A stretch of DNA of 64,000 nucleotides, taken from contig JAQOOI010000012.1 of NCBI GenBank assembly GCA_028554645.1, positions 248,001-312,000 on the forward strand, read 5' to 3'. The notes below the pieces were generated by a model. That model worked only from the letters and a program-made list of their open reading frames with translations. It ran no database searches and was not told where the DNA came from. The stretch comes from Omphalotus guepiniiformis (lineage: Eukaryota > Basidiomycota > Agaricomycetes > Agaricales > Omphalotaceae). Numbering within the stretch: the stretch's first letter is position 1; each line of letters starts with the position of its first letter. The translations under genes and the position numbers were made by a program. This document shows positions 32,812 to 45,196 of the stretch, piece by piece.

Positions 32812-35800
32812 AGATGTACTTTGGATGTACATACATAATTGTAACCTACGCACTAATTTATGTACGGGAATACTAACCGGAACCATGCAATAAGTATGTA
32901 CTTAGACGTCCTGTGTATCCGGCTGGGACTCCGAACTCGACCCGCGGCATTGAAGCCAAGCTTAGGCTCGTTCGCGGTCGGCCTCTCCCGACGACGGCCT
33001 TCCCTCAGAGCGCAAGACAAACCGACTCGAGTTAAGAAAACAGTATGAAAGGAGGCGACATACTACTAGTTACATATACGAAACACAGCGTTCAAATCGA
33101 ACCTCTCCGCCACCCGCCACCCCGCCGCAGAGGAACCCACGACGGAGTCTGGCACTGAGAGTCTAGAGCTTGAGGTTCAACGTTCGACGTTCAACCTTGA
33201 CGAGTTCGGCTCCGGAGTCGTACTTTGCTTAACTTTCAAGAATCTTAACCTATCGGAGAAATAGCCTTGGGTCGTCCCCGGCGCCACAAGGTCGGAAGTG
33301 GAAGTGTAGTTGAAGTCGGGTTGAACATGGACATACTGGTGTTTCCCGGAGGTTGTCTTTCTTACTTTACTTACTGGCTGTCACAGGATGCTCAAGCTTC
33401 AAATCTTATCATATCAAGTAAGTAGCACATATAACCAGGTACTTACACCCACTGCATGTTGTGTAAGTACAGCTCAGCTTCAGTGGATTCCCGTACAAAT
33501 TATATTTGCTCGGCTCCTACACCAACACCAACATCGGGAAGTAAGGGTCACCGCCGAGACATCAACAACTTCCTTACAGGGACCAGGACCCGTTTAGATA
33601 TCTATGTATAACGAATCGACACTCACGGTATTCAAGGTATCTATCACTTCGAGGAGTACTGTACCTGATCGACCCTCTTGACAAGAAATGATAAAGTACA
33701 TATCCTCTCGAAAGTTTCAGGGGCACCAGTAGAGGTTTTAGTATCGCCCATTCGTATTGGCCCAACGAGCGAAGTTCTAGATCAACAGTCCCACCATGGA
33801 CAGCGTAGGAAATCCCTCTTCAACTATATTCGATTCTCGAACCGGTTGCGAATCCCTATTGGTATAGGTGCGGATTGTTATCATAACTATAGTTTCGGTG
33901 GGTTACCACTGACAGATTGAATTCAGAGTTCCTCAACGTTGTATTAACTGAAGATTCCATGCATGTCAAGAACAATAAGGGACGACTGTTGAGTACTAGG
34001 TAAGGAGGGAGTCGGAGACGTCCAGAGAAACACTCGAAGCTTGAAGTTTGACAGCTCGCTACGTTATCGAGAAGGTTGCACACCAGTTATACTGCTTGAA
34101 AAGCTCGCTGTTCAACATAGCTCGAAGAGACACCTCGCAGAGCACTCCCTACAGCCTTGAAACCCCTTGGAACCCATGAATGGTTCTTTCCATTCACATG
34201 CTTGGTTTGACGTTCACCGCAATCGCCGCACACCCACATTCGTGCCTAAGAATAATAACAGCAGGTAAGTAAAGGCCCTGTGTAACCTCTCACAGTGGGT
34301 ACACTAAATATAGATAGGGAATGGGTGCTGTTATACCCAAGAAAAATGTGTTTGTAAGTCTTCAACCTAAAAGCCCACGCATACCTTTGAAGAGATACGT
34401 GGGTTTACGTGGGGTAACGCATCTCACCCGCTGTAATTGACTCACAGTAATCTGTGATAGGAATAGTGAAAATAGTGAAAAGGGAAAAGATGTCAAAAGA
34501 GCCTTGGAATGTTATTTTGTCCATGAAACGAGCGCTAACGCCGAGGCGCCGAACCCCCCACAGGTACTGCAACCTGAATGTCTACTTTCATGACTTGCGT
34601 GCCCGCGTGCCCCGAAGAAGCCGGGAACATCCGTTTATGTTCAATTGAGCGAAAAGTGCTGTTTTACTCGGGGTTTCTATCCAGAAAAGCATGTTCAATT
34701 CGAGGTGGGTCACCCGGTACTGGGAGGAGCTGTAGGCATCAACAGCTCTACTGCGGAAACAAGAGTCTTCGTTAGAACCGTGCTTCCAGTACAGTGACAA
34801 GGGATGAAAGACTTAGCGCCTTATTGCCCACGTCCCCAAGACTTCCGCCTTTGGTCATTCTTGGTCTCCTGCTTGTCCACCACAGCTCGTTCAATCGAAC
34901 AGCATTTCTGACGAGCCGCTTAAGTTACCTGCTGGTCTGTTAATGACAATTAGCGTGCTTGACCCTCTCCCCCACAAAATACGAACATACCAAAAGCGGT
35001 ACCATGTCCTATCATATTTCATCAACAATTGAAATCAGAGTTTGCGTGCCTAATCATCTCGATCATGATCTAAAGCAAGTACAACTCACCTTTCTGGTGA
35101 CCCTTAACAGCCCCGCACGCAACCTGGTTCAAAGAGATTCGCGAGGGCAGACCTGCAGTCTAATCGTGAGCTGATCCCCCTCCTCATTCCGCTACAACTT
35201 TATCATATCAATCGCATCTCCCTTTCATATCTATATCGCCCTCTGCCCTTGCCTTGCCATGATGTGCATCGTGGTCGGTGGCATGAGCTGGCTGTATATA
35301 TGTTTCTGCTCCCGGGTCATGCCTCGTGTTGAACTCGTGTAAGAATCAGCTTTGTCTTTTTGCCCATATTTGTCCATATGCGCCCTCCTGGCCCCCCTGT
35401 ATGTACCGTTAGCGAGTGAAAGCGAACAGGTGTGAAGTCCCGTTAAATCCCGACCCAGCTCAAGAACCGTCCACGACCCCATAAGGGACTAACATCCTGT
35501 AAGAGCTAAATTCTAATGGCGCAAGCAATCAACACATGGAAAGCGGTATGTGGAAGTAACGGTTGACCGAGATGGATTGTCTTATGATTCTTGGAATCGA
35601 AGCGCTCGAATTTGGACAAAGACAGATGAATCATTTGAGAGAGTTGTAATGGAGACGCACGATAGTTGTACCTTTATGAGCTAGTTTCCGAATTAATGTC
35701 TTCGAATGAGGCCAAACGTCTGGATTACTGCGCACAGTGGTCGATGGACAAGGAGCACGATTATTCGGGGTGAGCTGGCGGCAGCCCGCAGGTCCGTGCG

Positions 35801-35851
35801 TTAGCGCGCCATTCATCACGTGTACGGTCTGGGCGTTGAAAACGAATTCTT

Positions 35852-36608
35852 CCACTGCCAGTGCCACTCTTCGTGTTTGCCCCACAGCTGTGGGCCAAGA
35901 GTTTTTGCGTGGGATTTTCGGAGGGTAAAAACTACTCGCGTTTGTGGCGGATTTTTGGAAGGAAAAAGACTTCTTTTTTGTAAAATATCTCATAGATGAA
36001 AATGTGAAGATTCAATAAGATTTTTACATGAGTAGAATTACAAATTTTTACTAAAATTTATACAAAGAAAAATTCAACTGAAAGAACAAATTTTTGCCCT
36101 TGTTTTATGCTCAGTAAAATCAGTTAATTTTTGCCTGTTTTCTACCTCATAAAAGGGTCGCGTTTTTGCTGAGGGAAAGCTCTGAAAAAATAAAGGAATT
36201 CTCACCTGTTTTTGCAAATAAATCGCCTAATATGGTAATTCCCCGATTTCCGGCAGGCGAAAACTGGACATTTTTCTGGAGCATTCCCTCAGCAAAAACG
36301 CGGCGCTTTTATGAGGCAGAAAAAAAGGCAAATATTATTCCTTTCTACATACATAAAACAAAGGGAAAATTTTGTTCTTTCAGTCGCATTTTTCTTTATA
36401 TAAATTTTAACAAAGTTCTGTACTTCTGCTTCTGCCAAAATCCTATTGAATCTACTTATTTTTATCTATGAGATGTTATACAAAAATGAAGTCTTTTCAC
36501 TTCCGGAAATCTGCGGCAAACGCGAGTAGATTCTACCCTCCGGAAATCCCACGCAAAAATGCTTGGCCCACAGCAGTGCCCACAAATTTCAGTTTTCTGG
36601 CCAGTGGC
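35852..36608. mobile_element. Long foldback (inverted-repeat) element, MITE-like
   Basis: Two inverted arms of about 330 bp, at 35852-36183 and 36279-36608, are separated by about 95 bp. The left arm reads TGTGGGCCAAGAG, TTTTTGCGTGGGATTTTC, CTACTCGCGTTTG, ATCTCATAGATGAAAAT, CAACTGAAAGAACAAA, CCTCATAAAAG and GTTTTTGCTGAGGGAA. The reverse complement of the right arm gives the same blocks in the same order with scattered differences. The element is clearly more A+T rich than its surroundings. The outermost matching words are CCACTG on both sides; no clear target-site duplication was found by eye. It encodes no transposase, so it would be a non-autonomous foldback or MITE-type element, or an old inverted duplication. 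A transcript across it would form a long imperfect hairpin. Confidence 0.82.
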
Positions 36609-39600
36609 CACACATCCCCGAAGGACGTTGACTCTGGGTACCTCGAGGCGATGCGGTAGACGGTCTGCACCTCGCTGAATGAATTGTCATTCAAAATTCA
36701 TGGAAATTCCTTTGTCTCCTTTTCCCATGCACGTTCCGCCCCACATTGGTTCTTTAGCGCCTTTCAGGCGATTCATCCGACCTCACCGTTGTAAATGAGT
36801 CATTCGGAAACTCTGATAGGTATGTATGTAGCTCTGGTATCTCATATCTATGGTAATCTCCTTCTTATCTGATCAGTATTTTTGATTTCTTAGGGGATCG
36901 TCCATAGCTCGAAGTTACTTTGTTCGTCGCACTTTCGGCTCGTCAATGTGTATTAGCGAGCCTAATGACTTATGACGTCCATATACAAGTTTCCCGGGCC
37001 TAAAGGCCGTTTAAATGCGTCGTGTTGAGCTACATACTAAGGAAGGATCTACGTCGATATGATAGCCCGTTTCAACAAGCGTTACCTCGTAAATATCCCT
37101 GCATGACATGTTCCAATGTTAGTCGATCGGTGATATGAACGTGAGTAGCTTTTCAGGAGGCTTGTTATTCCTAATCTCTTCGCCAGACTCGGATGTAACA
37201 AGTTCTGATGTAAATCTACGTCCTATAGGATCCCTGGTCAACCAGCATTAGGTTTATCGACATCAGCTGCTCCCCTGTGATATCATTTCTACCACGTTTA
37301 TATAGCTAATGTACGCTTTGCGCGTGTCAAGAAAGAAGTACGACGGGGTTGAAGAGTCGGAACATATGTTCGACTGACTAATCAGACGCTCTGTTCGCTG
37401 GAAGCGCCCTGGCAGGCGTCGTGCCGAAAGTTATCATCAAACCTCCTACCATGGCAGCTCTCCATCATGCTCAATCTTCGAAATCTTTTCGAACCAACTC
37501 ATGTGAACTTCCATTAACCACGGAATTCAAAGTCTGCGTACGCGGGCGCTACTCACCTTCTATCGGATGGAATCTCAAATGCGAGCAACATGTGAACGAT
37601 TTGATTGTACAGCATGGACAACTTCCATTGTATGTCCCAAAGGCTCCCGATGGGTTGTATGGAATGGTTCCTACGTACCACTACATACTAGAAAGTAGCC
37701 GGTCAGGAAGTTATTTTCAAGTCCTTTGTGCGGAGGAGGTCTGGACCCTCTCAACCTTGATATCGAGGGAGATTACCTTTTTCAATCAGCACTTCTGACA
37801 CACAGAAGGGTAGTCATCTAGACGAAGATCACTACTAAATGTGGCGTCGATGTGTTGAAAGGGAGCCTAGGCCTCCATTTTGCACGTCCCCTCTCAAAGC
37901 TATTTGGAAGCCGAACTCCAAGGCCGTATCCACGCTCTGTTGGCCTTGATGCTTCTAACTGCACAGAGGACGGACCATCACGCAGAAGCTTTTGATCAAA
38001 TAGGCAGTCCATGGTGCTCGGCGCTCGCAATTATCAAGTCGGGCGGCGTAGCTCTCTATGATATGATATCGATTTCTTGGAAGGGTCCCGACGACGACGG
38101 ACGGATAATTATATCTCAGAGTCATGGTCAGTTACCAATCTCTCTCCGGTAACTTATCTGGATATCTAGTGATTGTATCTACTTGATGATCGTGGAATTT
38201 TTCAGTACGTTTATATCTTTGAACTGGTTCAAGTCATGTGCTAACAAGCTTTTTCCGGATTATCGAAAACAGCACCATCATATGTTCTTTCTCACTGGAT
38301 GCATAAGCAAGCATAAGCTTGGTACATACTTATCGGTGTCTAATGTAAGCGCTAGTTCCTAGTTCCTTACCACTCGGACGTAGCTGACCGCTGGTCCGAA
38401 GTCGTGATTTCACCGAGGATAATGTGCGAAGTTCATGTTCGTGTCAGGAAACTAGCTGTTCATCTTTACATCTTGTTGGTGTACCGTGGAAACTGTCGTA
38501 CTGGAAAAGCATTCCAGAGTTCGCTGTACGTGGTCACGTTCGTACACCCTGTCCCGTGGAAATTCGAGAATTATCCGAAACTATGCAGCTGTAGACAGTA
38601 CTGGTATATGCGTAACACTGACAAGCGCCTTCACATTACAGATTTTCACCGGCAAACCACACGTTCGTAATTGTACATTCATAGCAAGGCATTACTCGGT
38701 ATGATGGGTCCGAGCTCTTCAAGTTCGAAATGACAGGCGCGATGGCCCGCGATGGGTCCGAGTTTAGGACCAGTTTAACGATGTGTTTCATTCAAGGAGA
38801 AATTGCGGGGAAAGAAGCCAAATCAGCTATTCATGTGTTGCGTGTATCTCGAAACCGAGGTACTTTCCCCACTGTCCTTTTGTTAGTGTGGTTGAGAACT
38901 TACGAGTATACGCCATCCAGTACCCGCGGGCCGGTGCTTACCGGATGGATAGCAGTTCAAGAATTTCTACGTCTGCTAGCGGTTCGATGCACGATGAACC
39001 GGATGGATATTCCTTGGTGATATACGTGGAAAATCACTTGCTGACTTGCTGATGGTCCTCGTCGTTCATTAGAACAATTCAAAATAATCAAAATAAGAAA
39101 ACTTCGATCGAATCATGTATTCGTTTGGTGTACTTGAAAGAATATGTAGCGACCAAGTGTTAAGATCATACCTGGATCCGTACCGAGGCATGCACGTCTC
39201 TCATGGTCGCTGGCTGTATAACCTGAAACGCATACGAATGCTCAAACCAAGCAACAGCATTTGAATCGTTTAAAGAATTGTGGGGTAGGTGTCAATCCTA
39301 GAAACGAAACTCCGAAACCAGAGGCACCCTACCTCGATGTCAGATACATACAATGCGAAAACGTTACAAACGTGCCTTTTCACAGAGACAGCACACCCTG
39401 CCTTCTGCAATTTCAAACCCCAGAAACAATTCCCTGAACTCGAGTATACTTGATTTGTCGTGACTCCAACGGGAGTCGCCTCGTTATACCCTGTCATGGT
39501 CAGAAAAACTGAGAAGAAGTTCCCTTTCAGGCTCGACCACTATTTTGAGAGAGATCGCTTATAACCCAGCATGAAGAGGGGGGGAGGGTGTCGAAGCTGC

Positions 39601-42600
39601 GTTCGCTTCCTCGATGGACGGAGAACATTTAATGCCGACCACTGAAAATGGTCACCCGAAAGCGGAGCTGCCTGTTTCTTGACAAACATAGAACCCCCCT
39701 CAGCCTTAGGGTCCGTCGAAAGTTCGTGCCCGAGGTGATCAGAGATAAGATCAGTGAGTACGTACAGAAACCTGCCACAGCGCGCCACCTCAATGATTTC
39801 TTTTGAATGCAGGAAACCACGACTGCTTGACATGCGGAGACACATTCATGATAGGCGGGAGGCCATGTGCTGGCTTTGACGCGCAAGCGCGGGGGTGGTC
39901 TGATAATTATATACATAGCACCTATGTAGTGTCGTGTCGTACAAGTGCATGCGTCTTGTGTTCTTTGAGGATCCTGTATTTAGTCTGGTGAGCTGGGTCG
40001 TTTTAGCGGAACCAAGGGAAATTCACATCATAGTTTGATTTCGATACCTGGATACAGCGCTGCCGCAGCACCATCGTCGACGTATGTTTTCGTAAACCAA
40101 CGCGCCAATGCACCGCTGTAAGAGTAATTCTTATCGTCATAGCTGGGCCATCCTGTTTAAGGGATGTATACCTATTAACTCTGTTAAGAAAGAGCTGGAG
40201 GGTTCGTGTGGGAACGCGTCGTCATCGATTCCCGTGAAATATAATGCTGTACGTAGACGTTGACATTAGGTTTTATTATCGTTATTCAAAGCTGGGTGTG
40301 GTAAACGGGATCACCTGACGACTCCTATGATGACGCGTCGAAAGGCACGGCACGCTTGAATCTGCAAAGAAGTCCTAGGACTCCTAAAGATCCCTGCAAT
40401 CATTGTAAGTGTGTTCGAACACAACGACGCCAAACCTTTCGTGTTCAAAGCTGAGCTTGAAGTGCAAGCAAACCAGACCAGACTGCATCGTCTTCGTTGC
40501 TTTCCGGGGCCCGTCTGAGACATCCAATGTCTTGAAAAACGCGTCCAAGCAAGCCGTGGTATGTAGGTCTAGACTGCACAGGACAAGTCTCTGGAGACTG
40601 GACCGAGGATCACAAGTTCACAACCATGCTGCACTAGCGAGTCCTTGAAATGAATGTAAGGTGCAGTAAGAGGTCATGTTAGAAAAAGTTGAGGAGATGT
40701 TTGAGAGCACTAGTGGTCTAGACATGTTCTGGGCCCTGGAGAGTGAGACAGGGCTGATAACACAAGCAACTGCCTTTGAATCTCCAGCTCACCATGCAAA
40801 GATCGTAGGTTCGTGAAGCGGGTAGAGAGAGGTCTAGAGGCTGATGCTTCTAGTGTATTTTAAGAAACAGCCTAAGAGGAGGCCGCAGCAGCGTCGAAAG
40901 GGAATTCAAAGACGGGTCGAAGAGAGATTAACTTTTAAGCATGTATACGATGTATATGCATACATACCTCACATTCAGAATAAAATTTTCTTCAAGCTAT
41001 CCGGTCAAGCGATCCTTGGATCTAGAGTCTTTTGCCCAAACTGAATCGCATGTACAGCGAACCTCCGTGGGTAGACCTTCGATGAAAACCCCTTTCAAAA
41101 GGCGATATTCAGCATTGATTCTAGCGCTCAGAAGAAAATATTCTTAGTATCACCTCGTTTATGCTTCGTAACGTTCTATGGGCTCAACCCAGTTGAAGTC
41201 GTCGTAATTCGCAGACCGCGCGAAAGCGCACCGGGCCAGCTAAAACAAAGTCCCACGCACAGTCATCTTTCAGTCAGCACCTTAATCATCCTTTAGCTGC
41301 GACCCTCTACTAGTACTTTCCACAAATTTCCAGATGAATAACGAATCATAACGTGACATTTCGTGCTTTCTTGAAACTCTGAGTCAGTGATTGATATTCA
41401 TATCTATTTCTGACTCTACTCCAGCCTGTCGTACTCGTGTCTACTCACAGAATTCATCATCTTCGACTCGCCTCATGAAATCAAACAAACCGGTTCCAAG
41501 CATCCTTTATTCAAATCTTCAAGAAGGTCTGACATAGACTAATCATCAGTTCCATTCCTGTTGTACACGCAATGCATTGGCATCATGTACTTCGAATCAT
41601 CTTGTCATTATAATTCTATCTTCAGACTTGTCATATGACTTTGAAGATCTCTACGACCTCCTTCAGTGATGAAGTGAGTTTTTCATATACGCGGTGGATC
41701 TTGCTTGGTGGCTAGCGGAATCGGAGTCAGTCGGTCAGGTGTGAGGCAATGAGAGAGAGAAACAATGAAATGGAAGAACTCGGAGGATCATGAGAAGGAA
41801 AGAGTCCGTCGATGATTCATATCTGATTTAATGTCGGACGGAATCTCACAGTAAGTACATACATATCCCAAATACATATCACTATCCGGTGTTCGCAATT
41901 CATATCGCTTATTCAATCCGTAGGATTCTTCGAGGACCATGTTTTCTTCCGCTTCCAACTTGAATGTGACGGGCGACGGATGGGATGGATGGAATGTACG
42001 CTAAAGGCACGGAACAGAACACAATAGACATGGTGTGATTCCGTTCCGTTTAATTATATCTTCCCGAAGGCTCATGATTATCCTGTCGGACAAAAACAGA
42101 TCGCAGGCACTATGTAGCCTCCAGAGCTTAGCTTGAGGCCTTGAGGCCTAGTAGCCGATGCCGATGACTTATTTCGATTGCGAACTTTCCTTATCGGGAT
42201 CTGAATGAAGATGGATAGATGGGATGGATAGGAAGTTTTTTTGATACTTCTGTTCTGCGTACGCGTTAAACGAAGTTCATATGATATTTCCCAGCTAGTA
42301 TCCTCAAGGAATATGCAAATAAGCGGCGGGAGCAGTCATGTGTACTGAACTTGGTACGCTCTGAGTCTTTAGCGCCGGTATGCACGGTTCTTCACATTGA
42401 GGATACATACTTACTTATAATATACACTTTCACACTCGGGCATCTATGTAGATGGAAGAACCTGTGATACCTTCCATACAAGACGGCAATTCTCAAGGCA
42501 TCGAAGTTGAAGCCCAAGGTTCTTCTACTATAGTGACTTACGAAACTCGAAGTTCTATACTTGTCCTTCGGGTTTTTGAGCTAACGTTCGTACTTAAATG

Positions 42601-42945
42601 AATAGTGCTTCATGGTATTGTCAAATTTCCAGTACGGAACTCTCCGACTAGTGTGTTGTCATTTCTAGTATATCAGGAGGCGGACATGAAGTTAGAAACT
42701 AAAGGCTATGCTCAGCTCATTTCGAATGTACGTGCCATCTATTGTAGTGGGCGTCAAAATGAAAACATCATGATGGGTAAGCATCAATTCATGGATTTAC
42801 ACTGAGCGTCTTACCAGGTCCACAATCCGACGAGTCACTCCCCGGATCCCGGCATTCAGTTCGTGAAGTACCTCGTCCCATACCAGCCCATACCAGCCCA
42901 TATCGGGTACAAGGTACTACATACATCATCGACACGACCTTCCTC

Positions 42946-42967
42946 CCTTCCTTCCTTCCTTCCTTCC
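42946..42967. repeat. CCTT tandem repeat
   Basis: Five copies of a 4-bp pyrimidine unit, flanked by further C+T runs. Confidence 0.85.
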
Positions 42968-43016
42968 GAATTGATTCGATATTGGCGGAAAGTGATGTAA
43001 GGTAACTTGGTGAGCC

Positions 43017-43046
43017 GCCTCCGAGCCTCCGAGCCTCCGAGCCTCC
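43017..43046. repeat. Octamer tandem repeat GCCTCCGA
   Basis: Nearly four perfect copies of an 8-bp unit, only 50 bp from the CCTT array. Confidence 0.85.
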
Positions 43047-44242
43047 AAAGAGTTGTATGCGGTTGATTCGACTTCGGTTTCTTTCTTAGAGTCCTTTTTT
43101 TTTGCCGCCTCGTGGTTTGATCGATGCTGTACTGGTCACTCCCGAATTGCATGGAGAGTTCAGTCTGGCGATCTATGTAAGTGTGCATAGAGCTGAGAGA
43201 GGCCTATGTCACGGTAGTGTAAATAAGTTGCGACTTTGCGAAACGTTCTTCAGGCTAGTGAAAAACACTAAGTTCTGCTCAGAATGCTGTCTATAACTTA
43301 ACCTGTTTGTTTGACAAGTTCAAGAGAGATTCAATTCTCGAGGTGTATTGAAATTCATTTATGCGCTTAATAGAATTCCGGTGAGTTGAAAAACAAATGG
43401 AGACGCGGGTACATACTGCAACATACATCATATATCCCAGGGGCCAGGTATGACTACCGAAACACTCGGTCGGAAGCTGGTTGTCGGAAGTACATACGGT
43501 TGATAGGTATCGTCTTTAGTGTCGTCTTCACTGCCTCAAGTGAGGATGAAAGTTGTAACTCGGATTTTCGCTGATTTTCGCTGATTTTGATGCTCCTTCG
43601 AGTCATGTCCTAAGGCCCCATCACTGCATTAGCATCGCTCTTCTCACTCGTAGTGGATTATTGAACCAGTCTGCATCATGATACTCAATATGTATGGAAG
43701 TCTCAGTATGTACTTACTCATCATCGTTTAGGTTTGGTTAACGGATGGAGCCACCTTCCTAGTAAGTATTCTGACTTTGTTGCGATGCCTCTTGAGTTCT
43801 TGGCCCTGAAGTTGCATTGCATGTAGTAAGTATCAAAGTAAGTAATACAGGAATCACCACTTGTTTCTTTTGATCTGTTATCATCACGCCTTGATTCAAA
43901 AATTGTATATTGGCTTCGCTATAGCATAGCATACTAAGTCATCTCTTCTTGTTAAGATCTTAAACTCACAAACTATCTATCAGAATGGCTGGCTATTTCA
44001 AGTTCAAGGAGATCAAGCAATCAAGTAAGTGATATGTACTTGATCCATCGCATCGCGAGATAACGCGACATATGGACATCCATGATCAATGAGCAATCAA
44101 ACATGAGTATAAGTATCTTGTATCTACCAAGTCAGGGCGAAGGCCTAAGGGGTCATCCGAACCATGACATATACCCGTACTACCTACACTACCTATAAAC
44201 AATACATTGACAATACGGCTCATCGACATGAGGCGGGATGAC

Positions 44243-44293
44243 ATACGAAAGTATACGAAAGTACACGAAAGTACACGAAAGTACACGAAAGTA
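44243..44293. repeat. Decamer tandem repeat TACACGAAAG
   Basis: Five copies of a 10-bp unit. The first two carry TATACGAAAG/CATACGAAAG variants and the last three are perfect. A 10-bp period equals about one helical turn. Confidence 0.85.
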
Positions 44294-44994
44294 GCCTCGC
44301 GCATCTTGCCAGATATCCCCAAAGAAGACACCCTAGGCTCAGAGGCAGAGGGGCCGCCTCGAGTCGGGGCAAGATGACATTGAATCTGATAAGCATATTT
44401 CGATTCGGATTAGGGCGTGCGCAGGCTCTGAGTACGGGAGAGTTAGCGCGTTGGCGTGGGTTTATACTCGTCGGTTCGACTTTCCTTTCCGCAGCGTCGG
44501 AGCGGGTGATTTGTCCGTCCGGAAGATGAAGATGTATATGATAAATGATAGAAAGGCTCTGGATTGAAGGTACTTGATGGGAACTGTATGTAGGAGACCC
44601 CAAGGAGACCCCAAGGAGACCAGGGGGCTGATGTAATGCAATGCAGATGTTGGATGTTGTACACGTTTTGTTGGGTTGAAAGCCTGAGATGATTTGATTT
44701 GATACTTACAGGTGTGAAAGGTGGCCCAAGGCTCTACTCACTTTGAGGGTCTAGTACTTAGTCTTTGATCCACGCCCGGACGACATGAAAAAAGAAAGAG
44801 TGTTCAGACGATCATGCAACGCGACATGGATATGTTCGTACCTGAAAGGTATCCGGTATTGCTTAACCGATGCATGTTTACAGTACAGTTTCGAGGCCCC
44901 TTGGGGCTTGCTGAGTATGTATCATATAAGATCTATAAATACTGAGTTCTGAACGTTGACTGGAAGAGAATCTGTATATCTACATAACTCAGCA

Positions 44995-45018
44995 GTATGT
45001 ATGTATGTATGTATGTAG
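44995..45018. repeat. GTAT tandem repeat
   Basis: Six copies of a 4-bp unit. The complementary CATA array occurs at about 45180-45196. Confidence 0.85.
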
Positions 45019-45179
45019 ATATCTGAAAACAGACCAGACATCAGACATACGAGCCGCTCCATACTGCATTCAACTCCTCATCCGGTTGTGATTTCTACCA
45101 GCAAACCATGGCCAGCAGACAGACCTAGAACCTCTCCGGCGATTGGCAATGCAACGCAATGTCATGTCATGGAGGGACC

Positions 45180-45196
45180 TACATACATACATACAT
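45180..45196. repeat. CATA tandem repeat
   Basis: Four copies; inverted relative to the GTAT array at 44995, so the two could pair as a short hairpin. Confidence 0.75.

Larger units (their letters stand above)
29557..35851. other. Gene-poor region, left part, with a pyrimidine-rich leader-like stretch
   Basis: 6.3 kb. Roughly 29.90-30.30 kb is strongly C+T rich on the plus strand (a TTTC array, then CTCCACCTCTCC-type runs). This resembles the 5' leader of an expressed fungal gene, but no coding frame follows. Further right are short arrays and GTATGTAC-type words, with no recognisable gene or transposon protein. Confidence 0.45.
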
